A stretch of 64,000 nucleotides of DNA from Thalassobium sp. R2A62 (GCF_000161835.1 NZ_GG697169.2:1296418-1360417); one strand, 5' to 3'; positions 19,326 to 28,330 are shown, numbered from the stretch's first letter. Made by a program: numbers and translations. The notes: a model not told the origin generated them from the letters alone.

Positions 19326-20002
19326 GCTCGTTCTTCCGTGATTGCTTCCCATGCGCGATTGACTGCGATCAGCTTTTTCTCGGCTATTTTCACCGCTTCT
19401 TCTGGCACACCGCGTGCAATCATTCGGTCAGGGTGCGTCTCGCGGACAATCGCACGCCACGCCACGCGCACTTCGTCATAGGGTGCATCAGGCGCCACCC
19501 CTAAGACATCATAGGGGTCACGCTCTGCGTCAGGCACAAACTGCGCGCGCAACTTGGAAAAACACCGATCCCCAAGGCCAAAAATATCGGACACCTCATG
19601 CAGGAACACGTCCTCGTTCGGGTGGTACAACCCGTCCGCCATCGCGATATGAAACAGTCCCTCTAGCAGGTCAGTCAGCGGTTCAGTGTCTTCACCATAC
19701 ATCGACTTGATCCGGCGAGCATATTCCTCGAACCCTGTAACATCTTGACGGGCAAGGTTAAAAACCCGCGCAGCACCGGCTTCATCGGCAGGGCTGATGT
19801 GAAACACTTCACGGAACGCAGTCACCTCATCACGAGAGACATGACCATCTGCCTTGGCCATCTTGGCACTCAGCGCGATGACGGCGATCGCAAAGGCCAC
19901 CGTCTTTTCTGGGTCATACCTGAGCTTCTCAAAAACCGCGGACAACCCCTCGCCCTTGGCGAGCGCCGCGACTGCATCTGAAATTCGTGACCAAAGTGAC
20001 AT
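19322..20002 (-). CDS. DjlA-like TerB plus J-domain co-chaperone
   Basis: The 226-residue protein combines an N-terminal TerB-like helical region (AIAVIALSAKMAKADGHVSRDE and a second LFHIAMADGL segment, typical of TerB metal-binding repeats) with a C-terminal J domain (about 150-220) carrying the HPD tripeptide in RETHPDRMI. J-domain proteins recruit and stimulate DnaK. Unlike E. coli DjlA it has no obvious N-terminal membrane anchor. It forms an ATGA-coupled pair with the downstream phosphodiesterase-family gene. Confidence 0.85.
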   Translation of the reverse strand: MSLWSRISDAVAALAKGEGLSAVFEKLRYDPEKTVAFAIAVIALSAKMAKADGHVSRDEVTAFREVFHISPADEAGAARVFNLARQDVTGFEEYARRIKSMYGEDTEPLTDLLEGLFHIAMADGLYHPNEDVFLHEVSDIFGLGDRCFSKLRAQFVPDAERDPYDVLGVAPDAPYDEVRVAWRAIVRETHPDRMIARGVPEEAVKIAEKKLIAVNRAWEAITEERA

Positions 20003-20033
20003 GCTGTGAGCCTAGCCTGTTCCGCAAATATTG

Positions 20034-20519
20034 TCAGAGCCGTTTTTGCATAAGCACCAGATCAAACCAACGGCCAAATTTGAAACCCACCTCTGGCAGC
20101 CTACCAATTGTCTCAAACCCTAGAGCTGCGTGAAATGCGACACCCGCTGGGTTTTCGCCGCTCACACCTGCAAACATGCTGTGCATCCCATTGGCGCGTG
20201 CGTGTTCAAACAAGTCATCCATCAACAACCGTCCCACGCCCTGCCCCTGCGCCGCAGGATCAAGGATGATGCTATGCTCGACCGTGTGTTGATACCCGAT
20301 GCCACCGCGAAACTGGCCATAGGTGGCGAAACCGACGACAGCGCCATCTAACTGTGCGACGCAAAACCGCTGATTTGCGCCCTGTTTGTCACGTATCATC
20401 GCCGCCACATCGCTTGGCGTCTTTTTGATCGAGTTAAACGTGACGCTGCTGTCGCGGATGATCGGGTTCCAAATCCCACAGATCTCAGATGCGTCGTCGA
20501 TTGACGCTGCTCGGATCAT
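20034..20519 (-). CDS. GNAT acetyltransferase, phosphinothricin-acetyltransferase-like
   Basis: A 161-residue cytoplasmic GNAT-fold protein. The acetyl-CoA pyrophosphate-binding motif A appears as PAAQGQGVGRLLMDDL (about 92-108), and motif B as FHAALGFETIGRLPEVGFKFGRWFDLV, which resembles the Pat/YncA subgroup that acetylates methionine derivatives or phosphinothricin. It overlaps the preceding VOC-family gene by ATGA (20516-20519), so both are co-translated. The true substrate is unknown. Confidence 0.87.
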   Translation of the reverse strand: MIRAASIDDASEICGIWNPIIRDSSVTFNSIKKTPSDVAAMIRDKQGANQRFCVAQLDGAVVGFATYGQFRGGIGYQHTVEHSIILDPAAQGQGVGRLLMDDLFEHARANGMHSMFAGVSGENPAGVAFHAALGFETIGRLPEVGFKFGRWFDLVLMQKRL

Positions 20520-21136
20520 GCCAATGTCCTGACGCCGTGCGGGGTCTCGAATACCGCTTCGATCTTGGGCGCAGGGCCAGTGTCGACAACCAGTCGGGTG
20601 TCATCAATCCACGGCGCAAGTGCGGCACTCAGTGCGGTACTGTCAGGATGGATCAATCGTAGCTCGCGCAGAGTAACCCCGCGATCTACTAGACCGCCAG
20701 CAGGATGTGTTGTTCCGGTCCCCCATTCGATCACCGCGGGGAACAGATTATCAAAGGGTAGGATGCCGCTGTCCGGCATTGCCATTTTCCACCGCAAATC
20801 CCCTCGTTGCAGCGAAACTGGCGCGCCAATGTCATGAGGCACCGCACCGCAAAGCGCAGTCAAATCCTCACTGGAGCAAATCCAATTTCCAAGACGCGGA
20901 CCGCCTGTGAACCGGTCGAGATCAAACCAGCGAGGAAAGCCCAACGGCGGCGCGTCGGGGTCAATCGCGATGACCTCGAAATATTCACCACCTGTCAGCC
21001 CCAAGAGGTAATTATGTGTCCCAAAATGCGCGTGTTTTCCGCCCTGTTGCAGCGGAACGCCCAAACAGTCCTGCACCCACTCGACCCCTTGGGCCAGTTC
21101 GGTGCACGCCACTGCCACATGATCAAACCGTATCAT
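20516..21136 (-). CDS. VOC/glyoxalase-like domain protein
   Basis: The 206-residue protein has the paired beta-alpha-beta-beta-beta units of the vicinal oxygen chelate superfamily, with FDHVAVACTEL at the start and LGTHNYLLGLTGGEYFEVIA in the first module, matching the longer Glyoxalase_3 subfamily. Members act as metal-dependent lyases, isomerases or dioxygenases, but many have no known reaction. It heads a two-gene ATGA-coupled unit with the GNAT gene. The 62 nt up to the mutase stop contain no convincing terminator, so it may be read through from the mutase. Confidence 0.77.
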   Translation of the reverse strand: MIRFDHVAVACTELAQGVEWVQDCLGVPLQQGGKHAHFGTHNYLLGLTGGEYFEVIAIDPDAPPLGFPRWFDLDRFTGGPRLGNWICSSEDLTALCGAVPHDIGAPVSLQRGDLRWKMAMPDSGILPFDNLFPAVIEWGTGTTHPAGGLVDRGVTLRELRLIHPDSTALSAALAPWIDDTRLVVDTGPAPKIEAVFETPHGVRTLA

Positions 21137-21198
21137 CGCCTGCCTCTTTTCTGTCTCTACCGAGAGTTTCAAATCAGCATGGGCGGGTCAACCGCTGC

Positions 21199-23325
21199 TT
21201 AGGTCCGCGCGTCTTGGATCAAACGCAAAATATCTTGGGCCGCTTCCGGAATGTTTGTCCCTGGTCCAAAGATCGCTTTGACGCCATTGTCGTGGAGGAA
21301 TTGATAATCCTGCTGAGGGATTACACCGCCACAGATCACAATGATGTCCTCTGCACCTGCCGCTTTGAGAGCTTCGACCAGTTTGGGGGCAAGCGTTTTA
21401 TGACCCGCCGCTTGCGAACTGATCCCGACCACATGAACATCATTGTCGATGGCATCTTGTGCGGCTTCTTCTGGTGTTTGGAACAGCGGCCCCACATCCA
21501 CATCAAACCCGATATCGGCGAATGCCGTGGCAATTACTTTGGCGCCACGGTCGTGTCCGTCTTGGCCCATCTTGACCACCAACATACGAGGTCTGCGGCC
21601 CTCATCAGCGGCAAAGGTTTCGATCGACTTTTGGATCGCGGCAAACCCTTGGTCGCCCTCGTAGGCTGCACCATAAACACCCGCCAAGGTTTTGACCTCG
21701 GCGCGGTGGCGTCCGAATACTTTTTCCATCGCCATGCTGATCTCTCCAACTGTAGCGCGTGCGCGTGCTGCATCTACGGCGTGCTGCAGCAGGTTTCCGT
21801 CTTCCATTGCTGCCTTTTCAAGCAACATCAGCGCCTGCTGACAGGCATCTTCGTCACGGGCCTCTTTGGTCGCATTGATGCGTCTGATTTGTGCCTCGCG
21901 GACCTCGGCGTTGTCGATATCCAGAATGTCGATTGGGTCTTCTTTGTCCAATCGGTACTTGTTGACACCGACGATCACCTCTTGGCCACGGTCGATCATG
22001 GCCTGACGTTTGGCCGCGGATTCCTCGATCCGCAGCTTAGGTAGACCACTGGCAACCGCCTTGGTCATCCCGCCCATTTTTTCGACTTCTTCAATCAGCC
22101 TCCATGCTTCTTCGCACAGATCCGAGGTCAGTTTTTCAACATAGTAGGACCCCGCCAACGGATCGACGACATTTGTCACGCCCGTCTCTTCTTGCAAGAT
22201 CAACTGGGTGTTGCGGGCGATCCGTGCAGCAAACTCTGTTGGCAACGCAATCGCCTCATCCAACGCATTGGTGTGCAGCGACTGCGTGCCGCCCAACACG
22301 GCCGCCATCGCCTCGTATGCGGTGCGCACAACGTTGTTGTAGGGATCTTGTTCTTGCAGGCTCACGCCGGACGTCTGGCAGTGGGTCCGCAACATCGAGG
22401 ATTTTGGGTTCTGCGGTTTGAACTCGTCCATGATCTTGGCCCAGAGGAACCGCGCGGCCCGCAATTTCGCCGCTTCCATAAAGAAATTCATGCCAATTGC
22501 GAAAAAGAATGACAAACGCCCAGCAAACGCATCGACATCCATGCCGCGTGCAATCGCCGTGCGCACATATTCGCGACCATCCGCCAAGGTATAGGCCAGC
22601 TCTTGCACCAAATTCGCTCCAGCCTCTTGCATGTGGTAGCCCGAGATTGAAATCGAGTTGAACTTGGGCATCTCGTTCGAGGTAAATTCGATAATGTCAG
22701 CGACGATCCGCATCGAAGGCTCCGGCGGATAGACATAGGTATTCCGGACCATGAATTCCTTGAGGATATCGTTCTGAATGGTTCCGGCCAACAGCGCCTT
22801 GTCGACGCCCTGCTCTTCGCCCGCGACGATGAAATTGGCCAGAATTGGGATCACAGCACCGTTCATCGTCATTGAAACTGACACTTTATCCAACGGAATG
22901 CCGTCAAAAAGGATTTTCATATCCTCGACACTGTCGATCGCGACGCCCGCCTTGCCGACATCGCCCTCGACCCGCTCGTGGTCGCTGTCATAGCCACGGT
23001 GCGTGGCCAAATCGAATGCAACTGAAACGCCTTGCTGACCGGCGGCTAGCGCCTTGCGGTAAAATGCATTCGATGCCTCAGCCGTGGAAAATCCAGCGTA
23101 CTGGCGGATGGTCCATGGGCGACCCGCGTACATCGTGGCCCTGACTCCGCGCGTGTAGGGCGCAACGCCGGGTGTGCCGCCCATATGAGGCAGGTCCGTA
23201 GCATCGTCTTGGGTATAGAGCGGCTGAACCTTGATCCCTTCGAGGGTATCCCACGTCAGATCGTCAATCGCACGACCGCGCAATTCCTTGGCTGCCAGTT
23301 CGGCCCATTTTTTGGTGTCTGCCAT
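21199..23325 (-). CDS. mcm: Methylmalonyl-CoA mutase, single-chain
   Basis: The enzyme interconverts (R)-methylmalonyl-CoA and succinyl-CoA using adenosylcobalamin, the last step of propionyl-CoA assimilation. The 708-residue chain has the TIM barrel with the [22 protein letters not shown] region (Tyr and Arg binding CoA) and a C-terminal cobalamin domain with the base-off motif [14 protein letters not shown] (about 592-605) and later GGVIPQQDY. This is the bacterial single-subunit length. Start 23325 has AGAGGA upstream. The upstream sulfotransferase-like gene ends 4 nt before it. Confidence 0.95.
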   Translation of the reverse strand: MADTKKWAELAAKELRGRAIDDLTWDTLEGIKVQPLYTQDDATDLPHMGGTPGVAPYTRGVRATMYAGRPWTIRQYAGFSTAEASNAFYRKALAAGQQGVSVAFDLATHRGYDSDHERVEGDVGKAGVAIDSVEDMKILFDGIPLDKVSVSMTMNGAVIPILANFIVAGEEQGVDKALLAGTIQNDILKEFMVRNTYVYPPEPSMRIVADIIEFTSNEMPKFNSISISGYHMQEAGANLVQELAYTLADGREYVRTAIARGMDVDAFAGRLSFFFAIGMNFFMEAAKLRAARFLWAKIMDEFKPQNPKSSMLRTHCQTSGVSLQEQDPYNNVVRTAYEAMAAVLGGTQSLHTNALDEAIALPTEFAARIARNTQLILQEETGVTNVVDPLAGSYYVEKLTSDLCEEAWRLIEEVEKMGGMTKAVASGLPKLRIEESAAKRQAMIDRGQEVIVGVNKYRLDKEDPIDILDIDNAEVREAQIRRINATKEARDEDACQQALMLLEKAAMEDGNLLQHAVDAARARATVGEISMAMEKVFGRHRAEVKTLAGVYGAAYEGDQGFAAIQKSIETFAADEGRRPRMLVVKMGQDGHDRGAKVIATAFADIGFDVDVGPLFQTPEEAAQDAIDNDVHVVGISSQAAGHKTLAPKLVEALKAAGAEDIIVICGGVIPQQDYQFLHDNGVKAIFGPGTNIPEAAQDILRLIQDART

Positions 23326-23329
23326 GTCT

Positions 23330-24118
23330 TTATCCTCTTGCCTTGCTCGGACCACCCAATGGGGTCGGTCCGGCTACAATTTTGTCGATGTCTGCTGTGT
23401 CAACAAAGCGCGCGATGCCCGAAGCTCCGCTGCGCAACCAATCCAGATCAGCCGCGTATTCTGCGTCGAGACACGCACGTTGATCTGTTGAAAAGCTGTT
23501 GGTTGATCCGCTTCGCCCGACCAACGGCCGAGAGGTGCTGTTAGATTGGTACCCCGTCAGAACGCGCACCAGCTGGTGTGGTGCCCCTACCATCCGCTCG
23601 AACGGCCACACAATGATCTGCGCATCCGGCATCGCGCGATACATGTCGGTGATCACATTGCGCCAACGGCGCGGGTGGGTCGTCAATCGGTCGGTGACAT
23701 TCGTCGACAGATCAGACCCTAGGACCGAATTCCAAAAGCTTGAATAAGACCGCACCGACAAAGCAAGCGTGACGCTGTGCCCGCGAACGCCATCGCGAAA
23801 CCGCATCATGCGTTCGGTCACGTTCGGAAAGAACCCTTTGGCGGACCCCAATAATTTCGGATCAGATACCAAAAGATGATCCTGACCAGCAGCCTGCAAA
23901 TCATGCAACGCGACTTGCAAACGTCCACAAGACCGGCGGCCACGATGCTCGATAGCCATTTCGACCTTGGATGGATCGCAAAACAGTCCCGAAAAGACGC
24001 CGTTCCGCGTCTGCTCGGGCGTCCACAGCGTTGTGCCAAACACAGGTGTCTCGGACAGGTAGCTGTGCAAACTGCCCACGCCCGTCCGCGGGGCACCTAG
24101 GTGAAATGTGACCTTCAT
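23330..24118 (-). CDS. Sulfotransferase-like protein
   Basis: The 262-residue protein begins with [21 protein letters not shown], the 5'-phosphosulfate-binding loop of PAPS-dependent sulfotransferases; a later [15 protein letters not shown] segment fits the 3'-phosphate-binding Arg/Ser region, and [11 protein letters not shown] near residue 190 is typical of bacterial sulfotransferases acting on polysaccharide or other carbohydrate. No signal peptide. It is immediately upstream of mcm and presumably shares its transcript, an unexpected pairing. Substrate unknown; a nonfunctional family member cannot be excluded. Confidence 0.68.
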   Translation of the reverse strand: MKVTFHLGAPRTGVGSLHSYLSETPVFGTTLWTPEQTRNGVFSGLFCDPSKVEMAIEHRGRRSCGRLQVALHDLQAAGQDHLLVSDPKLLGSAKGFFPNVTERMMRFRDGVRGHSVTLALSVRSYSSFWNSVLGSDLSTNVTDRLTTHPRRWRNVITDMYRAMPDAQIIVWPFERMVGAPHQLVRVLTGYQSNSTSRPLVGRSGSTNSFSTDQRACLDAEYAADLDWLRSGASGIARFVDTADIDKIVAGPTPLGGPSKARG

Positions 24119-24271
24119 CGTGTTCCACGCCATTTTGATGCTGTTAATCATCTGCATCATAGCGCGCGACCTCTGCACAAAGGCTTAATCACGGAAATGT
24201 CCCAACGGTTGAGCCACTGCCTCTTAGCAATCGTCAAACCTTGGCCTATATATAGGATCAAAGGAGCCACA

Positions 24272-24754
24272 ATGACCCGAACGCTCGCATTTTTGCTGTC
24301 AGGATTTTTGGCGACGGTGGCCGTTGCTGACGATGAAACGACACCGCCATTGTCAGCGCTAGACGCATGGCAAGCGGACCATACGGTCATTTTGGATGCC
24401 GCTGATGTGACTTTGGACGACTTTCGCTGGCTGGCACGTCCGGTCGTCGTGTTCGCAGACAGCCCTAATGACCCACGGTTCCAACAACAGATGGAATTGC
24501 TCGCTATGCGGCCCAACGATCTGGCCGAACGTGATATCGTATTGATCACCGACACAGACCCAAGCGCAGAAACTGCAATTCGCACAGCGCTCCGCCCTCG
24601 TGGGTTCATGATGGCGCTTTTGGGCAAGGACGGCGGGGTGAGACTACGTAAACCGCTGCCTTGGGACACCAGAGAGCTATCGCGCGTGATCGACAAGATG
24701 CCCATGCGACAACAAGAGATCGAAGATCGCCGCGCAAGCGCGATCTCCGAATAA
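24272..24754 (+). CDS. Exported DUF4174-domain protein
   Basis: A 160-residue protein with a signal peptide (MTRTLAFLLSGFLATVAVA). The mature part has the DUF4174 pattern: LDAADVTLDDFRWLARPVVVF, a D-rich LITDTDPSA segment, and MALLGKDGGVRLRKPLPWDTRELSRVIDKMPMRQQEI at the end, reminiscent of a thioredoxin-like fold without the CxxC. It is probably periplasmic with no known function. AAAGGAG precedes the chosen start. It is encoded on the opposite strand inside the propionate region, convergent to pccA with 33 nt between stops. Confidence 0.75.
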   Translation: MTRTLAFLLSGFLATVAVADDETTPPLSALDAWQADHTVILDAADVTLDDFRWLARPVVVFADSPNDPRFQQQMELLAMRPNDLAERDIVLITDTDPSAETAIRTALRPRGFMMALLGKDGGVRLRKPLPWDTRELSRVIDKMPMRQQEIEDRRASAISE

Positions 24755-24787
24755 TCTCTGGCTGGAACGCAGGGCACCGCTCGGGTC

Positions 24788-26779
24788 CTATTCGAACTCT
24801 AGAATGATGTCGTCAACGGCAAGGCTTTCGCCTGCTGAAGCGTGCACCTTGGACACGACGCCCTTTTTCTCAGCACGTAGGATGTTTTCCATCTTCATTG
24901 CTTCGACTGTACACAATGCCTGCCCTTCTTGAACTTCGTCACCGACGGTCACGTCGACTTTGACGATCAGACCGGGCATTGGGCAGAGCAACAGCTTGGA
25001 CGTGTCTGGTGCGACCTTTTCTGGCATCAGCGCGGTCAATTCAGCCTGACGAGGCGAAAGAACCCGAACAACAGTATCAGTTCCGCGTGACCGGACGCGG
25101 AAACCTCCAGTCACTTTGCCAACCTTCAACACCAAAGGCGTGCCGTCGACATCCAGAACGGCGAGCGGATCACCGGGTGTCCAATCACTAGACACACGCA
25201 ACGCCTCACCACTGTCAAAGGTCACTGTGGACCCTTCAGGGTCTGCATCAATCGTGACGGGCCATGTCTGACCGTCCACCATGACAACCCAATCGCGCCC
25301 GACCTTGCGTTCGTGATTGTTCATTCGGCCCGAGACGCGCGTCCGGCGGATTTCAGCAACGCGGTGCATCGCAGAGCAAGCAGCACCAATCCGGCGCAAT
25401 GACGCCTCATCCAATGACACGCCGTCGAACCCATCTGGGTATTCTTCTTCAATGAACGCAGTCGTCATATTCCCCAAAGTGAATTTCTCGTGGTCATACA
25501 CGGCGCTCAGAAACGGTAGGTTGTGACCGATGCCTTCGACCTCGAAACTATCCAAGGCGACACGCATTTCTTCGATTGCCTTGGCACGGGTTTCGCCCCA
25601 CGTACATAGCTTGGCGATCATCGGGTCATAATACATGCTGATCTCGCCGCCCTCATAGACGCCGGTGTCATTGCGCACGCGCCCTTCGATCTCCTCTGGC
25701 GGGCGATACCGCGTCAGACGACCGATTGACGGCAAGAAGTTGCGATACGGATCCTCAGCATAAAGACGGCTCTCCATCGCCCATCCATTGATGCCGATGT
25801 CAGATTGTTTCATGGCCAGCTTTTCACCGTAAGCCACGCGGATCATCTGTTCGACCAGATCGATACCTGTGATCAGCTCGGTCACAGGGTGTTCCACCTG
25901 CAAACGTGTGTTCATCTCGAGGAAATAGAAGTTTCGGTCACCATCGACAATGAATTCGACTGTGCCGGCACTGGTGTATCCAACCGCAGCAGCCAAATCG
26001 CAGGACTGTTTGCCCATTGCCTGACGGGTTTCCTCATCGAGAAACGGGCTCGGCGCCTCTTCAACGACTTTTTGGTTGCGGCGCTGGATCGAACACTCTC
26101 GTTCGTTCAGGTAAATCGTGTTGCCATGGCTGTCGGCCAAAACCTGAATTTCGATATGGCGCGGTTGAGTGACGAACTTTTCAATGAAAATACGGTCGTC
26201 ACCAAAGCTGTTTGCCGCTTCGTTCTTGGACGACTGAAACCCTTCACGGGCCTCTTGATCGCTCCATGCGATCCGCATGCCTTTGCCGCCGCCACCCGCA
26301 GAGGCCTTAATCATCACAGGATAGCCAACCTCGTTCGAGATTTTGACAGCGTCATCTGCGTCCTCAATCAACCCCATATAGCCTGGTACAGTCGACACGC
26401 CGGCCTCTTGGGCCAGCTTTTTCGATGTAATCTTGTCGCCCATTGCCTCGATCGCGCCAACGGGTGGGCCAATAAAAGCAACCCCCTCAGCGGCAAGAGC
26501 CTCGGCAAACTTGGAATTCTCTGACAAGAACCCGTAACCTGGATGCACAGCCTCGGCACCGGTCTGGCGGATGGCGTCCATCACCTTGTCGATCACAATG
26601 TACGATTGGTTCGCGGGTGGCGGGCCAATGTGAACCGCCTCGTCCGCCATACGAACATGCAACGCGTTTTTGTCAGCGTCCGAATAGATCGCAACGGTCT
26701 GAATACCCATCTTTCGAGCGGTCTTGATGACCCGGCATGCGATTTCACCACGGTTGGCGATCAGAATTTTCTTGAACAT
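24788..26779 (-). CDS. pccA: Propionyl-CoA carboxylase alpha subunit (biotin carboxylase + BCCP)
   Basis: PccA carries out the biotin carboxylation half-reaction of propionyl-CoA carboxylase. The 663 residues have the biotin carboxylase core (KKILIANRGEIACR, an ATP-grasp domain with GGGGKGMR, and EMNTRLQVEHPVTE), a BT-like middle domain, and a C-terminal BCCP domain with the biotinylation motif AMKMENIL (Lys about residue 629). AAAGGC lies before the start. A strong terminator sits only about 20 nt before the start codon, and four small genes separate it from pccB. Confidence 0.95.
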   Translation of the reverse strand: MFKKILIANRGEIACRVIKTARKMGIQTVAIYSDADKNALHVRMADEAVHIGPPPANQSYIVIDKVMDAIRQTGAEAVHPGYGFLSENSKFAEALAAEGVAFIGPPVGAIEAMGDKITSKKLAQEAGVSTVPGYMGLIEDADDAVKISNEVGYPVMIKASAGGGGKGMRIAWSDQEAREGFQSSKNEAANSFGDDRIFIEKFVTQPRHIEIQVLADSHGNTIYLNERECSIQRRNQKVVEEAPSPFLDEETRQAMGKQSCDLAAAVGYTSAGTVEFIVDGDRNFYFLEMNTRLQVEHPVTELITGIDLVEQMIRVAYGEKLAMKQSDIGINGWAMESRLYAEDPYRNFLPSIGRLTRYRPPEEIEGRVRNDTGVYEGGEISMYYDPMIAKLCTWGETRAKAIEEMRVALDSFEVEGIGHNLPFLSAVYDHEKFTLGNMTTAFIEEEYPDGFDGVSLDEASLRRIGAACSAMHRVAEIRRTRVSGRMNNHERKVGRDWVVMVDGQTWPVTIDADPEGSTVTFDSGEALRVSSDWTPGDPLAVLDVDGTPLVLKVGKVTGGFRVRSRGTDTVVRVLSPRQAELTALMPEKVAPDTSKLLLCPMPGLIVKVDVTVGDEVQEGQALCTVEAMKMENILRAEKKGVVSKVHASAGESLAVDDIILEFE

Positions 26780-26798
26780 CTCAGAGCCTTTCAGACGC

Positions 26799-26832
26799 AA
26801 AAACCCGCCCCGGTACAGATACCGAGACGGGT
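26799..26832 (-). terminator. Intrinsic terminator directly upstream of pccA
   Basis: On the minus strand a 13-bp stem (26820-26832 with 26803-26815, three G-T pairs or fewer, the rest Watson-Crick) has a 4-nt loop and is followed by TTTTTG. It lies past the stop of the glycine-zipper lipoprotein and only 20 nt before the pccA start. It should end or attenuate transcription arriving from pccB, so pccA expression would depend on read-through or on a separate promoter. Confidence 0.82.
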
Positions 26833-26857
26833 CAAAAAGTTTAGACTGTTTGTCGTT

Positions 26858-27067
26858 TTAGTTGTCCGGGCAAATACCCGTTGTGCCACACGTAGCACCG
26901 GTTGCACCGCCGATGAGAGCACCGGTCGCGACGTCTTCGCCCAGCACTTTAGCTGTGGCGCCACCAATAACTGCCCCAGTGGCCGTGCGTTCAAGATCGG
27001 TTGAACCGCACGCAACCAGCAAAGTGCAAGTGGCGAAAATAGCTGTGAATTTGAGTGTTTTACCCAT
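26858..27067 (-). CDS. Small glycine-zipper lipoprotein (69 aa)
   Basis: The signal peptide ends in a lipobox (TLLVACGS, Cys20), so this is an acylated lipoprotein. The mature part is almost entirely a glycine-zipper repeat, GAVIGGATAKVLGEDVATGALIGGATGA, like the YMGG/17-kDa antigen family that spans or associates with membranes. A second Cys pair (ATCGTTGICPDN) near the end may form a disulfide. It is the last gene before the terminator in front of pccA, in the middle of the propionyl-CoA carboxylase locus. No function is known. Confidence 0.78.
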   Translation of the reverse strand: MGKTLKFTAIFATCTLLVACGSTDLERTATGAVIGGATAKVLGEDVATGALIGGATGATCGTTGICPDN

Positions 27068-27179
27068 GAAACTGCTCCGTTTGTTGTTCTGTCTTGGTCG
27101 ATCAACGCCGACCTTTTTAACCTAACAGATGAACGCAGGTTTGCTGGTAAATGTTCCAGCAACCGCGCAAATGGGCGAT

Positions 27180-27199
27180 AGTCCGCGCACGCGCGGACT
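27180..27199. repeat. Inverted repeat after the 41-aa lipoprotein gene
   Basis: AGTCCGCG (27180-27187) and CGCGGACT (27192-27199) are perfect complements with a 4-nt loop. It lies 15 nt past the stop codon of the gene at 27215-27340. There is no T run, so on the mRNA it is more likely a 3'-stabilising hairpin or a Rho-related signal than an intrinsic terminator. Confidence 0.55.
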
Positions 27200-27214
27200 T
27201 GTCCAACTATACTG

Positions 27215-27340
27215 TTAGTCAGCTCCCATAATCGGCTCTGTCGCCGAGGAATAAAGTGTGCGGCTCGAGATGTGGGTTGCGCCACATGCTGAAACCAAAA
27301 TCGAGAGGACTGCCATCCCCAATACTGTTCGTGCCCGCAT
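27215..27340 (-). CDS. Very small lipoprotein (41 aa)
   Basis: Reading the minus strand from the ATG at 27340 gives MRARTVLGMAVLSILVSACG and then a 21-residue tail ending at a TAA (27215-27217). The hydrophobic stretch and the LVSAC lipobox (Cys19) are convincing, and AGGAAGA lies 8-14 nt upstream of the start, a proper ribosome-binding site. The mature lipoprotein would be only about 23 residues. It is flanked by stem-loops on both sides within the pccB-pccA interval. Function unknown; similar to entericidin-sized lipoproteins in size only. Confidence 0.68.
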   Translation of the reverse strand: MRARTVLGMAVLSILVSACGATHISSRTLYSSATEPIMGAD

Positions 27341-27489
27341 GTTATATCTTCCTGCTTTGGCCCTCCCACAGATGAGATAGCAGATTGATCGGAAACAAAG
27401 AAAAGGAAACTTGTCGATTGTTTCCCCGCGCGTAAACCAATCGTGCCTTGCAGGCCACAGGCACTAACGTCCTGTTTCAAAAGGGGTAA

Positions 27490-27522
27490 GGGGCGTCGGC
27501 CCCTTGCGGGAACCAACGCCCC
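27490..27522 (-). terminator. GC-rich hairpin in the pccB-pccA interval, possible terminator
   Basis: The gene-free stretch 27341-27695 (355 nt) holds a strong stem: 27513-27522 pairs over 10 bp with 27490-27499 (one G-T pair), and inside it CCC and GGG close a GCAA tetraloop of the GNRA type. On the minus strand it is followed by TTACCCCTTTTG, a weak T run. It may terminate the transcript from 28058 or mark the end of a small RNA. I see nothing else convincing in 27341-27695. Confidence 0.5.
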
Positions 27523-27695
27523 CTGAGGAGAAGGGTAACGGTTTTGACAATGTACAAACGATGACTTGCTGAGGTCATCGCTTGCAAACTCACAGTCGCA
27601 TACACGCATAGGTTCTGCATAACCGCCAATTATAGCGGGTTCGTTTTGGGCTAATTCCCGCTCAAATTGTATTTCAGAGAGCAAAATTGCGCCTA

Positions 27696-28058
27696 TCACT
27701 TGGAATACCCGCCCTTCGCAAACACTTCGGGGAACGATGCGCGGGCGCGGCGTTCATCAATACGCAACAACGCATCATAGCTCACGGGATCGAACGGATC
27801 TTCGCCTGCGATCACTTCGCGACCAAAGAGCCACGAAAGTCGTCCAGCATCTAGATTTCCCCGTTCAAAGGGCTCGTCCCCAAAGTTCTCCCACAATGCA
27901 GCCATAAACCCCTCGTCCGCACGGCGGTCGGCTGGTTTGCGATCAGCAAAGCGTTCACGCTCAACAATAGGGGTCACACCCTTTTTGTTGTCGCGTCGAA
28001 TAGTGAATTGGAAATCTGTGCCCGGAAGACGGCCCGGGAAGCCGCGGTGTTTCAACAT
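27696..28058 (-). CDS. Hypothetical protein of the pcc locus (120 aa)
   Basis: A soluble, charged protein with no signal peptide and no membrane helix. It contains a basic N-terminal half (RRDNKKGVTPIVERERFADRK) and an aromatic, acidic second half (WENFGDEPFERGNLDAGRLSWLFG). I do not recognise a domain. GGAGGTG lies just before the ATG, so it is well translated. It sits between a 50-aa lipoprotein gene and the hairpin at 27490-27522, inside the pccB-pccA interval on the same strand, which suggests a role tied to the carboxylase locus, but that is inference. Confidence 0.7.
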   Translation of the reverse strand: MLKHRGFPGRLPGTDFQFTIRRDNKKGVTPIVERERFADRKPADRRADEGFMAALWENFGDEPFERGNLDAGRLSWLFGREVIAGEDPFDPVSYDALLRIDERRARASFPEVFAKGGYSK

Positions 28059-28095
28059 GACACACCTCCGGTTTGGTGTGCATGGAAGGGATGCT

Positions 28096-28117
28096 GGACG
28101 GGCGCAAACGCCCGTCC
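28096..28117. repeat. Perfect hairpin after the 50-aa lipoprotein gene
   Basis: GGACGGGCG (28096-28104) and CGCCCGTCC (28109-28117) form a perfect 9-bp GC-rich stem with a CAAA loop, just past the stop codon at 28128. Neither strand has a following T run, so it is best read as an mRNA-stabilising or processing hairpin between two genes. Confidence 0.6.
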
Positions 28118-28127
28118 AACGAGTAAT

Positions 28128-28280
28128 TTACTTGTATTTGCCGGTGTGGGCTGGCTCGATAGTAATTGGCGCTGGGTCGATAACGACGAACTCTTCAACC
28201 TGGCTCTCTGTGCTGCGTGCGCACGCAGCTGCGAGAACGAGAAGGCCAACCATAGCCACGCTCTTGATGCTCTTAGACAT
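28128..28280 (-). CDS. Small lipoprotein (50 aa)
   Basis: The minus strand from ATG 28280 reads MSKSIKSVAMVGLLVLAAAC and then a 30-residue tail rich in Glu, Ile, Pro and ending in HTGKYK, stopping at TAA (28128-28130). The hydrophobic segment with an LAAAC lipobox (Cys20) marks it as a lipoprotein; AGGAGA 8-13 nt upstream is a good ribosome-binding site. It follows the exported protein at 28495-28890 in the pccB direction. I know no characterised relative; its place in the pcc operon is the only hint of function. Confidence 0.7.
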   Translation of the reverse strand: MSKSIKSVAMVGLLVLAAACARSTESQVEEFVVIDPAPITIEPAHTGKYK

Positions 28281-28330
28281 GGAAATCTCCTGTTACTGTC
28301 CTGCGGAAGCGCACGGGTGTTAAACCCCGT

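Noticed and set aside
21016-22044. Plus-strand open frame of over 300 codons opposite methylmalonyl-CoA mutase
   Set aside because: Low-complexity His/Arg-rich composition and full overlap with conserved coding sequence on the other strand mark it as a shadow.
26791-27699. Minus-strand open frame of about 300 codons across the region between pccA and the 120-aa gene
   Set aside because: It covers two lipoprotein genes in another frame, a terminator and two hairpins, lacks a domain, and its start has no proper ribosome-binding site.
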